Assembly: GCF_003002095.1 (NCBI RefSeq)
Contig: NZ_PVZC01000001.1
Location: 1,364,001-1,428,000 of the forward strand
Origin: Allonocardiopsis opalescens
GTDB taxonomy: Bacteria > Actinomycetota > Actinomycetes > Streptosporangiales > Streptosporangiaceae
Direction: 5' to 3'
Length of the DNA: 64,000 nt
Part shown: positions 1 through 8,239 of the stretch, one piece after another
Numbering within the stretch: the stretch's first letter is position 1
Layout: every line of letters begins with the position of its first letter
Position numbers and translations under genes: made by a program
Notes under the pieces: generated by a model
What the model saw: only the letters and a program-made list of their open reading frames with translations
Database searches by the model: none
Told to the model about the DNA's origin: nothing

Positions 1-2
1 TC

Positions 3-161
3 GCCCATGCCCACCACGCCCTGCACCAGGACGCCCAGGCCCGTCGGCACTGGCGACAGGCCCTGGACATCCTCGTGCACCTCGGTGTCGACCACACCGA
101 GGACGAGGAGGCCGGCGCCGAGGCCATCCGCGCCCGGCTCGGCGACCGCGTCCAGGACTAG
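3..161 (+). CDS. 3' end of a TPR-type protein (partial, cut by window start)
   Basis: The reading frame open from base 3 ends with a TAG at 159-161 and encodes about 52 residues. It contains the pattern HWRQALDI followed by AEAIRARL. This is typical of the last tetratricopeptide helices of actinomycete SARP/NB-ARC-TPR regulators, in which successive repeats carry 'HxALGD...ARxHWRQAL'. No start or effector domain is visible because the gene begins left of the window, so the family assignment rests on this short repeat pattern only. The next gene lies on the opposite strand. Confidence 0.5.
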   Translation, partial: AHAHHALHQDAQARRHWRQALDILVHLGVDHTEDEEAGAEAIRARLGDRVQD

Positions 162-279
162 ACGCACGGCCGGCCGCGGCTCCGCTGCGTTCTCCGCGAC
201 CGCAGCGGAGCCGCGGCCCCTCACCGGTCCGGGAGCCCCGCCGGAGACGACTCCCGCACCCGCGCCGCCCCGGAGAGCG

Positions 280-699
280 TCAGTGCGTGATGCACGGCAG
301 GCCGTGCGACGAGTAGCGGCCCCCGCCCAGGTGACGCCACAGTTCCCCGCACAGCCGCTCCCCACGGCTCAGGCTGTAGATCTCGGTACCGCGGAGGTCC
401 ACGCCGTGCTCGTAGTTGATACCGGCCGCGTAGGACCTCGCCGGAGTGTTGTGATCGTAGTTCGGGGCGTTGGCCAACCACAGGTGCACGTGGTAGGTCC
501 CGGCGGAGGGAGGAGTGATCGTCACCTCGACGTTGTAGGCGGGGTCCTGGAAGTAGTTGGTCGCCAGGCACAGGTTGAGGCTGCAGCCGGACGCGGCCGA
601 CGCCGGCGCGGTGGGAGCGAGCACGAACAGGAAGGACAGCAGGGCGAGGACACTGAGCAGCCTCACTCTGATGTTCCCGTGGCGTTCCGTTAGTGACAT
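280..699 (-). CDS. Small secreted protein of unknown function
   Basis: A 139-residue protein. It has a basic N-terminus, a hydrophobic core rich in Leu/Val and an Ala-x-Ala type cleavage region (PTAPASAAS), so a Sec signal peptide of about 35 residues is likely. The mature part has Cys pairs (CSLNLCLA near its start, two more near the C-terminus) that suggest disulfides outside the cell. The start at 699 was chosen because an AGGAG sits six bases upstream; an ATG six bases earlier overlaps that site. I do not recognise the family. It stands alone between a plus-strand 3' end and a non-coding stretch. Confidence 0.65.
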   Translation of the reverse strand: MSLTERHGNIRVRLLSVLALLSFLFVLAPTAPASAASGCSLNLCLATNYFQDPAYNVEVTITPPSAGTYHVHLWLANAPNYDHNTPARSYAAGINYEHGVDLRGTEIYSLSRGERLCGELWRHLGGGRYSSHGLPCITH

Positions 700-705
700 G
701 GACAT

Positions 706-1147
706 CTCCTCTTGGGGTGTCACACCCGACTTTCCGGGTGCACAGAGGAGATTCTCGACACGGACGTCAGCGCGAACCAGGCAACCGACCGGACATCCAC
801 CGGACAGCTCGCCCACGTCAGCGAAGGACAACGAAGGGGCTGTGACGCTGCAGGGGGTGTCGGGACCCGTCGATGGACGTCGGTCGGCGCAGTGCTCCTC
901 CTGCGCTGCGGCGGACGTTCCCTGAATCGGACCGGCCTCAAGATTCAGGTTCCGCCCAAGTCATCGGCTTCCACACCAAGATCACCACTTGCATCGCCGC
1001 CGACGCCGGCACCGTCTGGAACCGCTACGTCCCCAGCGTTCACACTGTGGTCAATGCAGCTCACACCGACCACCCGATCAACGGCCCTACCAGACCTGGC
1101 GCTCTGAAGGAATTGCGGCGATTGCAGCGTGCACGCTGATATGCCGC
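706..1147. other. Intergenic stretch without a supported gene
   Basis: About 440 bases between the secreted protein gene and the end of the dioxygenase gene. Short open frames occur on both strands, but none has a convincing ribosome site, recognisable domain or consistent codon pattern. It presumably holds the promoter of the minus-strand secreted protein (just right of 705). Confidence 0.4.
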
Positions 1148-1897
1148 TTACGAGTTGCTGAGCCCGGTGAAGCTCATTAAAAGCATGTCGCGATGGCCGG
1201 TGGGACCGTCGGGGCCTAGGACTACGGGCGTGACGTCGTGCAGGATGCGGGAGTCGTCGGCGTATAGGCTGTCGAGCCGGCCGGTGAAAGTGCGAAATTT
1301 CAGCAGTGCGCCCTCGATGTCGTAGATCTTGGTGCACCCGCCTGTCACGTTTTCCCGCCCGATGTGGTGCAGAGCGATGTAGTCGAAGCCGTCACGGTGC
1401 TTTCCCTCGGGGGATGGTCGACCAGGTACACCCGGGCGGGCTGTGATTCGGATCAGGTGGACGTCGATCTCCCATGCGGCTGGCATTGCATGGGTGCAGG
1501 CACTGAAGATGCTGGCGTTGCGCAGGATCAGGGCCTGCAGGAATGGATTGCGTGCTTGCCCGTCCAGAAGCGGGGCGAATCGGCGCACGATCCCCCCGGT
1601 GAGAGGATTCACGGTGGGGTGCTGGAAATAGCCCGCGTCCTGCACCCACTGAAGTCTCCCGCTGTCGGGGTTCAGTATGAACCGGGCGTGTCGCCTCAGC
1701 CGATACGAGGCATTCCCGGGTAGGTAGTCGTCCGGCGGCAGGTCCCGCCATGTCTGGCTGAACGCGTCCAGCGCGAGCATGCACGCTTGGTCCGGGCGGA
1801 AGGCAGGACCATCCACGAGCAGGAAGCCGTAGGCGGCGATGCCTCTGGCAACGTCGGTCACCAGTTCGAGACTCGAGACGGAAGCGCTCGGCGCCAT
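1148..1897 (-). CDS. 2-oxoglutarate/Fe(II)-dependent dioxygenase family protein (PF10014-like)
   Basis: A 249-residue protein resembling the family that includes BsmA and bacterial L-isoleucine 4-hydroxylase. The facial triad is visible as HRD in the stretch EGKHRDGFDY (about residues 164-173), with a distal His in ILHDVTPV (about 219-226). These enzymes hydroxylate free amino acids using 2-oxoglutarate and O2 in the cytoplasm. The gene is last of a minus-strand trio: its ATG lies 6 nt after the stop of the small membrane protein gene, behind a GAAGGG site. With the glutamine-synthetase-like ligase upstream, a role in making a modified amino acid or gamma-glutamyl derivative is an inference; the substrate cannot be read from the sequence. 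Confidence 0.75.
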   Translation of the reverse strand: MAPSASVSSLELVTDVARGIAAYGFLLVDGPAFRPDQACMLALDAFSQTWRDLPPDDYLPGNASYRLRRHARFILNPDSGRLQWVQDAGYFQHPTVNPLTGGIVRRFAPLLDGQARNPFLQALILRNASIFSACTHAMPAAWEIDVHLIRITARPGVPGRPSPEGKHRDGFDYIALHHIGRENVTGGCTKIYDIEGALLKFRTFTGRLDSLYADDSRILHDVTPVVLGPDGPTGHRDMLLMSFTGLSNS

Positions 1898-1903
1898 GGT
1901 GTG

Positions 1904-2431
1904 CTAACGCCCTTCGGGCTTTGGATCCGTGAACGATGCATGGTCAGGAGTGACTGGGTCTGGAACCATCGAGGGCGGGGACTGTGTCGGCAGGGAGGTC
2001 CCGGCGAACTCGTCCTGGGAGAAGTACAGGTCTGTGACGGTGGGATGCCACGCCGGGTGGTTGAGGTGGTACTGACGCAAGACCGGGCTGAGCGCGAACA
2101 TCCGGCCGATGTAGTCAGACCAGGCCTGGCGATCAACCTCCGTTATGCCCTCGCGTCGGTGCCATATCCACTCGAATACATCCAGTATCAGTTCGGCGGT
2201 AGCCTGCACTCGGTGGAAGTTCGGGTCGTCCTCTGTGAGTGCCTTGCCGGAGTAGAAGTATGGTCGTACCTGCGGGTACTCCACGAACACCAGGTTGAGC
2301 TGCATGAAGAGGTCCGTCCCGGAGTGGTATGACGCCGTTTCGTAGCCCTTCGCTGAGACGCGATATGCCTTCCAAGCTGCGAGCAGCGAGAACATCACAG
2401 CTGCTATGGAAATGTAGTCTGATGTCTGCAC
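1904..2431 (-). CDS. Small single-span membrane protein of unknown function
   Basis: A 175-residue protein starting at a GTG preceded by a purine-rich GGAACGGAG site. One N-terminal hydrophobic segment (about residues 6-22) is followed by a soluble helical region rich in aromatic residues, with the stretch QLNLVFVEYPQVRPYFY, and a Pro-rich tail. I do not recognise a named family. It lies 97 nt downstream of the glutamine-synthetase-like gene and 6 nt upstream of the dioxygenase gene, so it is probably co-transcribed with both. It may tether or partner one of them at the membrane (inference). Confidence 0.6.
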   Translation of the reverse strand: MQTSDYISIAAVMFSLLAAWKAYRVSAKGYETASYHSGTDLFMQLNLVFVEYPQVRPYFYSGKALTEDDPNFHRVQATAELILDVFEWIWHRREGITEVDRQAWSDYIGRMFALSPVLRQYHLNHPAWHPTVTDLYFSQDEFAGTSLPTQSPPSMVPDPVTPDHASFTDPKPEGR

Positions 2432-2528
2432 TTGGCACTCCGTTCCCCTCTGGGGATAGAATGTCAAGGACGAACAAGTATGCACAAGGGCATCCGAGGG
2501 ACCGCACAGGAACTTCCCAGAGTCGTAC

Positions 2529-3926
2529 TCAGTACCGCCAGCGAGTGGCCTCGATGATCTCCGCCGAGGTTTGTCCTGCGAACAACTCGTCCTCACCATG
2601 CCGGACCGCGAGCACAGCACGGAACAACGGCTCACCAAGTGCCTGGCGCAGGAGCGTGGAGGACTCTAGGTGTCGAACGGCCTCCGTGAGGCTGGTGGGT
2701 AGTCGCCGTACTTCCAATCTTTCCAGCTCTGTGGCGTCCGCGACAGCCGGATCGCCTGAGTATTCCGGGGGGAGACGAAGACTTGCGTCGACTCCAGCGA
2801 GCCCAGCAGCGATGACCGTGCCTACCACCAGATATGGATTGGCCGCCCCGTCGAAGCATTTGATCTCGGCATTCGCCGCCTCAATCTCCTGTCCAGGCAT
2901 CCCGGTGACGAAACGGACCGCCGCCTCGCGGTTCTCCCAGCCCCAACACTGGTACACGCCCGCCCACCGAGATGGCACCAGCCGCAGATAGCTGGCAGGC
3001 GTTGGACTGCCGATCGCCGTCAGCGCAGGCAACGCGCTGAGCACCCCGGCCAGGAACGCCTCGCCTTCCGCCGTCATCCCGCGCGGGCCCTGACCACCCT
3101 GGAGCAGATTCCGGCCATTGCGCCAGATGCTCAGATGCAGGTGTCCGCCGTTGCCAGCACCGGATTGTGTGGTCAGTGGGGCAAATGACGGGCGCAGTCC
3201 GTGGCTCCGTGACACCGCGCGCAGGGTGTGTCGGACCAGAACCGCGCTGTCGGCCGCGCCCAAGGGGTCCTCGGCGCCGGTAGACACTTCGAACTGCCCC
3301 GTCTCGTACTCGGGATGGATTTGGAGTACGTCGAGCTCTTGCGCGATGAGCGCGTCGGCGACATCGACGAGGTATGGCCCGGCGTCTGCCAGGCGGGCCA
3401 GACCGTAAGCGGATCCGGCCCTGATCCGGCCAGACCTCGGTACCGACTCGAATCCCGGAACCGGATGTGAGTCCGCCTCGACGGTCCACTCGGTCTCAAA
3501 GCCCATGCGAAGGCCTAGCCCTCGGCCAGCTGTCTCGTGAGCCATTCGGGCGGCGAACCAACGGTGACACCCCAGGTAAGGCGTGCCGTCCTGGCTATAG
3601 CGGTCGGCCGGCGCCCAGGCCCAGCCAGGCTGCGCGGCGAGCCGTGTCAGGCGACTCAGGTCGGGCAGCAGCCGCAGATCCCCGGTTGGCCCACTGAAGC
3701 CGTCAGCGTGGGCCCGTGAGTCGTTCACCAGGAAAGTGTCGAACACCGGCGACATGCCGACCCCCCAGCGCGCCACGTGAGGCAGCCTGTGCAGCGGCAC
3801 CGCTTTAGCCCGGCTGATGCCCGCGTTGTCCACCCAGCTCAGTGCGACAATACGCACGCCTTGCGCAGCAAGGCGCCCCTCCGCCTCATCAGCCAACGAC
3901 GCTCCGCTGCCAGCGCTTGCGGTCAT
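2529..3926 (-). CDS. Glutamine-synthetase-like ligase
   Basis: A 465-residue member of the glutamine synthetase fold, close to the usual 450-470. Visible hallmarks are the GFETEWTVE segment (metal-binding Glu), GAGNGGHLHLS (the ammonia/ATP loop, normally GxSGxxxHxHxS), an R-x-P-x-W-A...W-G-W-E-N-R-E-A-A-V-R stretch and DGAANPYL. Such paralogues gamma-glutamylate amines or amino acids (GlnA3/GlnA4, PuuA, FluG type) as well as making glutamine. The start at 3926 is supported by AAAGGAG nine bases upstream. It is the first gene of the trio with a membrane protein and a 2OG dioxygenase. That context favours a specialised ligase over the housekeeping enzyme; this is inference. Confidence 0.85.
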   Translation of the reverse strand: MTASAGSGASLADEAEGRLAAQGVRIVALSWVDNAGISRAKAVPLHRLPHVARWGVGMSPVFDTFLVNDSRAHADGFSGPTGDLRLLPDLSRLTRLAAQPGWAWAPADRYSQDGTPYLGCHRWFAARMAHETAGRGLGLRMGFETEWTVEADSHPVPGFESVPRSGRIRAGSAYGLARLADAGPYLVDVADALIAQELDVLQIHPEYETGQFEVSTGAEDPLGAADSAVLVRHTLRAVSRSHGLRPSFAPLTTQSGAGNGGHLHLSIWRNGRNLLQGGQGPRGMTAEGEAFLAGVLSALPALTAIGSPTPASYLRLVPSRWAGVYQCWGWENREAAVRFVTGMPGQEIEAANAEIKCFDGAANPYLVVGTVIAAGLAGVDASLRLPPEYSGDPAVADATELERLEVRRLPTSLTEAVRHLESSTLLRQALGEPLFRAVLAVRHGEDELFAGQTSAEIIEATRWRY

Positions 3927-4114
3927 ACGAGCATGCTCCTTTACGAGCGCCGTGCGGCCGATGATCGCCGCGCGTCCGGCCTGCCGGGTCCCGACATGGG
4001 CGCCTCCTTTTGATTCGCCTATAGACTCCCTCACCTCCACCCCAGTCGTCACAACGGCACGAGAGTTCTCTCGTCAACTGTTTCAGAGCGGCATCTTTCC
4101 GCGGCTGCATGTTA

Positions 4115-4291
4115 TTTAGCCCGGTAGTGGCAGGCACTGTCCGGGTGCCGGCGACGCGGACGACGCCGAGAACGGATCGGCGGGATGGCCATGAACAACG
4201 GCTTGAACGCCTGGATGTCAGGGTGTTGGCGGCCGAGGCGCCCACCACCAGCGGCAGCCCGCCGCTGTCGGACAGCACGGGAGTCTGCCGC
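4115..4291 (-). mobile_element. Fragment of an IS5-family transposase
   Basis: On the minus strand the frames here encode SGGLPLVVGASAAN, then after a frameshift QAFKPLFMAIPPIRSRR. This is the internal stretch of actinomycete IS5-type (IS112-like) DDE transposases (GLPLVVGVSAANTHDSQALKPLV...IPAIRSRRGPRRRRP). Only about 55 codons remain, with a frame change and no terminal inverted repeats that I can see. Its upstream edge coincides with the point where the TIGR02679-like reading frame breaks, so insertion or an IS-mediated deletion probably ended that gene. Confidence 0.6.
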
Positions 4292-4292
4292 C

Positions 4293-4785
4293 CTACTTGC
4301 CGGGGCCGATGAGGGAGCGCGTGATCGCGATGCCCGGCCAGTCGAAATCGCCGTGGTGGCGCAGGCACCCGCCGGCCGCCGCGATCGTGGCGGCGAGTCG
4401 GTGGAAGGCGGCAGAGTGGCGGCCCTCGGTGCACACCAGGGGTCGAGTGGAGGGGCCCAGTTCGGCCGCGGCGCGGCGCAGTACGGCGGGGTTCTCGCAC
4501 ACGTGCACCACCGGCAGGTCGACGGTGATGGGCAGGCTGATGAGCTACTGCAGGCTGATGTGGAAGGGCGTGCCATGGCGGGCGGCTCCGGTCAGCCACT
4601 CGCCCAGTCCTTCGCCGTGCGCGGGCAGGTTGAGCACCAGCGCTCGGCCGGCGAGGTCGTCGAGGACCACGCCGCAGGACTCCCACAGTTCGCGGCGCTG
4701 CTCGGCGTTGTGCGGACGGGGCGCCTTCATCCGGAGCGCCAAGGCGCGCAGTACCAGGCCGGACAGGGCGTTCCCGTGGTTGCAA
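4293..4785 (-). pseudogene. Relic of a TIGR02679/DUF2399 (JetD-type) gene
   Basis: A single frame reads LRMKAPRPHNAEQRRELWE, later HGTPFHISLQ, an in-frame TAG at 4545-4547, then VVHVCENPAVLRRAAAELG and LRHHGDFDWPGIAI. This matches the C-terminal half of TIGR02679-family proteins, whose DUF2399 Toprim-like domain is the nuclease partner (JetD) of Wadjet-type anti-plasmid SMC systems. The N-terminal half is missing, there is an internal stop, and the end is cut after the FDWPGIAI motif by the transposase fragment. Not functional. Confidence 0.65.
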
Positions 4786-4793
4786 CTCGGAAA

Positions 4794-5256
4794 GGCCGGC
4801 CGGTCCGAGGGCGCGTGCGTCGCGCTCCAGCAGGTGCGAAGGGGTGCGCTGCCGCTCGCCGGCCCGGTCCGAGCGCACCCAGCGAATGCCGATGGCCGTT
4901 TCCGACGACATCGGCCGCGACTGGGTGTCGTGGTTCATCCCCACGACCGGTTCTCTGGCGAGGACGACGCGGTCGTGGATCTGTTGGGCGAGCCCGGCCA
5001 GCAACTCGTCCTCCAGTGTGGCCCGCTGGCGTTCCTGGAGCAGTAGACCCTGCTCGGCGACACGGTCGGCCATCCGGCGGGCGAACACGGCGACGGGATC
5101 GCGGCCTCCGTCGTCGTTGACGTACACCATGACGACACCGCTCGCTCCTGGATCATGGTCGATCCGGTCGTCCTCGGCGCAGCCGTCCAGTGCCTCCTGG
5201 AAGGCCCGCAGGCGCCGGTCACCCTCGCCCGCCTCGACGGTGGCGGGGGCGTCCAG
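4794..5256 (-). pseudogene. Relic of a TIGR02680 (JetC-type SMC ATPase) gene
   Basis: About 155 codons in one frame, including RRMADRVAEQGLLLQERQ, EDELLAGLAQQIHDR and SRPMSSETAIGIRWVRSD. This is the late coiled-coil/head region of TIGR02680-family SMC-like ATPases, which normally precede TIGR02679 genes. Both the long N-terminal part and the C-terminal Walker B/signature region are absent. The reading runs directly into the JetD-type relic, so a deletion joined the two. The homology is recalled from the family pattern; a profile search would settle it. Confidence 0.55.
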
Positions 5257-5570
5257 GCGGTCAGCGTGGGCGGCGCGGTGCAGTGATCGGTCATCCGCCG
5301 GCGGTCGCCGACGTCGAGGAGATCCAGGAACCGGCCCGCCGTGGCTCCGGCCGCCGACGCAATACCGGTGACGGCGAGCGTGAAGTCCCCGGCCTCCAAT
5401 GCGCCGCGGGTCACCGCCTGCACACGCACCCGCACCCGCACCCGCACGTCGACATGGGGCAGCGGTGTGGGGTCGGCGTCGTGCTCCAACTCCGCCGGCA
5501 GCGACGAGGTCAACAGGACCTCGCGGGCGCCGTCGCAGGCGGCGCGCTGCGCCACAGCGCCAGCAGCCGC
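5256..5570 (-). pseudogene. Relic of a lantibiotic dehydratase gene
   Basis: One frame encodes EVLLTSSLPAELEHD, ALEAGDFTLAVTGIASAAG and TAGRFLDLLDVGDRRRM. This closely resembles the middle of the N-terminal domain of actinomycete lantibiotic dehydratases (LanB, which glutamylates Ser/Thr in RiPP precursors). Only about 100 codons survive, open upstream to a TAA near 5577, and it fuses without a gap to the SMC-type relic. A run of CACCCG hexamers (near 5425-5450) expands the VRVRV stretch. No precursor peptide or cyclase is nearby. Confidence 0.6.
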
Positions 5571-5584
5571 TGGGCTTTACATTC

Positions 5585-5600
5585 TGGCAACCGATTGTCA
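5585..5600. promoter_or_regulatory. LacI-family type operator (site 1)
   Basis: TGGCAACCGATTGTCA is an imperfect palindrome of the form TGrCAAyCGrTTGyCA, with the central CG and outer TG/CA typical of LacI-family operators. The same 17 bases (including the following A) occur at 13889-13905. It lies about 110 bases upstream of the ABC-transporter operon. No LacI-type gene is in the window. Confidence 0.6.
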
Positions 5601-5666
5601 ATCTGGCGTGGGTGTGGTTTGCTGATCTCCCCCCGACCGGCGGATCTGCCGGTCTGACAGCAATTA

Positions 5667-5678
5667 GCGATCGATTGC
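5667..5678. promoter_or_regulatory. Second LacI-like half-palindrome before the ABC operon
   Basis: GCGATCGATTGC differs by one base from the perfect palindrome GCAATCGATTGC seen at 13769-13780. It sits about 30 bases before the transporter start codon, where a repressor could block transcription. Together with the site at 5585-5600 it may form a double operator. Confidence 0.4.
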
Positions 5679-5707
5679 AGAACGTTCGAGCAAGGGAGTT
5701 TGGGCCC

Positions 5708-7240
5708 ATGTCTCAGATCGCTCGATACCGGGGCTTCCCTGTGGTGCTACTCGCGGCCGCTCTCGTACTGGCGGCATGTGCGTCCGGCGGTGGGGAAGCG
5801 ACCGCTGACGGTGAGCGCGAACTCGTCTTCTCCGTCCAAACGGCCCCCAATTCCTTCGACCCCGCACAACTCGCCGACGGCTCGCAGGCATACGCCTGGA
5901 ATTCGATCTTCGACACGCTGCTGTTTCGCGATCTGATGACGGGTGAGATCCAGCCGAACGCGGCGGAGAGCTGGGAGTACAACGAAGACGGCACCCGGTT
6001 GACCCTCAGGCTGCGCGACGACATGACCTTCAGCGACGGCGACCCTGTCACCGCGGATGCCGTGGTCGCCACCATGGAGCGCTCGCGTGACACCCCGGGC
6101 ACCGTGCAGAACAAGTTCCAGTACGTCACGGCTGTATCGGCCCCCGACGACTACACGGTGGTCATCGAGTTCGAACGCTTCGATCCGCAGTTCATCTCGG
6201 AGCTGTACCAGAACGCCGGCGTGATCGCGGACCCCGACACCTTCGGTGACGACCGCGGCGCCACCGAACCGATCGGCTCGGGCGCGTACACGCTCGACAC
6301 GGCCGCAACGGTCCCCGGCGACACGTACGTCCTGCGCAAGCGCGAGGACCACTGGAACGCCGACGCCCATCCGTTCACCACGGTGACGATCCGCGTGCTG
6401 CAGGACCCGACCGCCGCGCTGAACGCGCTGCAGGCCGGTGAGATCGACGCCGCGTCGGTCCCGCCGCAGCTGCTCCCGCAGGTCGGCGACGAGAGTACCT
6501 ACACGCATACGGAGTTCCCCGCGCAGTCCGTGATGTACCTCGACATCCTCGACCGGGGCGGCGAGGACTTTCCCGCGCTGGGCGACCAGCGCGTCCGCCA
6601 GGCGATCAACTACGCGATCGATCGCGAGGGCATCGTCACGGGCCTGCTCGGCGGTGTCGGCATCCCGACGAACCAGGTGTTCAATCCGCAGGGCGAGGTC
6701 TACGACGAGGCGCTCAACGACACGTACCCGTACGATCCTGAGCGCGGCCGCAGGCTGGTCGAGGAGGCCGGCCACACCGGCGAGGTCTTCCAGGTCCCGA
6801 GCACGTACCTGTCGACGACCTTCGAAGCGGCCCTGTCGGATGCCTTCGAGTCGATCGGGCTCGGCATCGAATGGGTCCCGGTGCCCCCGCAGCAGGCCCA
6901 GTCCGCTCACCGTTCGGGCGACTACGGCATGAGCTTCCAGGTGACCCCGTACACCTCCGACGTGGCCGACGTCATCAACCACTTCGGTCAGGGCGGCTAT
7001 GCCAACCCGATGAACCACACCGACCCGACGCTCGACGAGCTGATCGGCGAGATCTCCGCGACGGTGGACCAGGAGGCCGCGCTGCCGATCTTCCGCCGGT
7101 TGAACGAGTACGTCGTCGAGCAGGCCTTCGAGGTGCCGATCGCCTTCAACATGACGACATGGGTCACGCGCGACGGCGTGGTGATGGCCGACAACGGCTC
7201 CAGTCGCCAGACGGTGCGCCAGTTCACCATCGCCGGATGA
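5708..7240 (+). CDS. ABC transporter substrate-binding lipoprotein (SBP_bac_5 family)
   Basis: A 510-residue protein. The N-terminal signal ends in a lipobox (LAACAS, Cys near residue 23), so it should be an extracytoplasmic lipoprotein. The body follows the family 5 pattern: APNSFDPAQ near the N-terminus, FSDGDPVTADAVV, GSGAYTLD and DQRVRQAINYAIDREGI. Family 5 receptors bind peptides, nickel or oligosaccharides. The start at 5708 has an AAGGGAG site. It heads a four-gene transporter operon behind LacI-type operators shared with a glycosidase and an MFS sugar transporter. An oligosaccharide ligand is therefore more likely than a peptide (inference). Confidence 0.88.
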   Translation: MSQIARYRGFPVVLLAAALVLAACASGGGEATADGERELVFSVQTAPNSFDPAQLADGSQAYAWNSIFDTLLFRDLMTGEIQPNAAESWEYNEDGTRLTLRLRDDMTFSDGDPVTADAVVATMERSRDTPGTVQNKFQYVTAVSAPDDYTVVIEFERFDPQFISELYQNAGVIADPDTFGDDRGATEPIGSGAYTLDTAATVPGDTYVLRKREDHWNADAHPFTTVTIRVLQDPTAALNALQAGEIDAASVPPQLLPQVGDESTYTHTEFPAQSVMYLDILDRGGEDFPALGDQRVRQAINYAIDREGIVTGLLGGVGIPTNQVFNPQGEVYDEALNDTYPYDPERGRRLVEEAGHTGEVFQVPSTYLSTTFEAALSDAFESIGLGIEWVPVPPQQAQSAHRSGDYGMSFQVTPYTSDVADVINHFGQGGYANPMNHTDPTLDELIGEISATVDQEAALPIFRRLNEYVVEQAFEVPIAFNMTTWVTRDGVVMADNGSSRQTVRQFTIAG

Positions 7241-7297
7241 CCGTACGACGCCGGACGCAGGGCGAAGAGCCCGCACTCCGCACCACAAGGATGGACG

Positions 7298-8239
7298 ATG
7301 CTCCTCTACATCCTGCGAAGGCTCGGCGCCGGGGCCGTGCTGACCGTGCTGGTCACCCTCATCACCTTCCTGCTGCTGAGCACGTCGCTGGACGACGTCG
7401 CCGCGACGATCCTCGGGCAGTCCGCGACTCCTGAGACGATCGCCGCACTGATGGCGGACCGGGGATGGGACCGGCCCGTCGCCGTCCAGTACGCCGAGTG
7501 GCTGGTCGGCGCCGTCCAGGGAGACTTCGGCCAGTCCGTGTACAACGCCTTGCCGGTGGGCCCGACAGTGCTGCAGCGGCTCGGCGTGACGCTCTCGCTG
7601 ATCGTCCCCGCGCTGCTCATCACGGTGCTCATCTCGGTGCTGCTCGGTGTGTGGGCCGCCTCGCGCGGCGGTGTCGCGGACCGGCTCGCCCAGGTCATCT
7701 CGCTCATCGGCAACATCCTGCCCGCCCTCCTGCTGGCGATCGGCTTGGTCGTCGTGCTGGCCGTGCAGCTGAGCTGGCTGCCGGCGACCGGGTACACCGC
7801 GCCCGCCGACGACGTCCTCGCCTGGATGCGCAGCATCACGATGCCCGTGATCGTGCTCGTCATCGGGGGCGTCGCGAGCATGGCGGCGCAGGTGCGCGGC
7901 CGGATGATCGACGAACTGCGCCGCGACTACGTGCGCACCCGGCGCACGCGTGGTGCCTCGACGTCCTCGATCGTCTTCAAGCACGCGCTGCGCAACGCGG
8001 GCAGCCCGGCCCTGACGGTGATGTCCCTGGAGTTCATCCAGATGTTCGGGGGCGCCCTCATCATTGAGCAGGTCTTCGCCCTGCCCGGCTACGGCAGCTA
8101 CGCGTTCAACGCCTCGATGCAAGGCGACGTCCCCGTCATCATGGGCGTCACCGTCTGGGCTGTGCTGCTCGTGACCGCCGTCAATCTGGCAACCGACATC
8201 GCCAACGGCCTCCTCAACCCCAAAGCGAGAGTCCATTGA
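7298..8239 (+). CDS. ABC transporter permease (DppB/OppB type)
   Basis: A 313-residue inner-membrane permease with about six membrane segments. It has the characteristic N-terminal LRRLGAGAVLTVLVTLITFLL and the EAA-type loop MIDELRRDYVRTRRTRGAS that docks on the ATPase. It begins 57 bases after the receptor gene behind AAGGATGG, and its TGA overlaps the TTG start of the next gene. The role is translocation of the family 5 receptor's ligand. Confidence 0.9.
   Translation: MLLYILRRLGAGAVLTVLVTLITFLLLSTSLDDVAATILGQSATPETIAALMADRGWDRPVAVQYAEWLVGAVQGDFGQSVYNALPVGPTVLQRLGVTLSLIVPALLITVLISVLLGVWAASRGGVADRLAQVISLIGNILPALLLAIGLVVVLAVQLSWLPATGYTAPADDVLAWMRSITMPVIVLVIGGVASMAAQVRGRMIDELRRDYVRTRRTRGASTSSIVFKHALRNAGSPALTVMSLEFIQMFGGALIIEQVFALPGYGSYAFNASMQGDVPVIMGVTVWAVLLVTAVNLATDIANGLLNPKARVH

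Noticed and set aside
5425-5450. CACCCG hexamer run, considered as a small repeat array
   Set aside because: Only about four perfect units, within the lantibiotic dehydratase relic; no spacers, so not CRISPR and probably slippage.
5747-8236. Very long minus-strand open frame opposite the ABC receptor and permease genes
   Set aside because: Its translation is low-complexity (His, Arg, Asp, Gly, Gln), it has no domain, and the plus-strand genes have clear family motifs. High-GC third-position bias creates such shadows.
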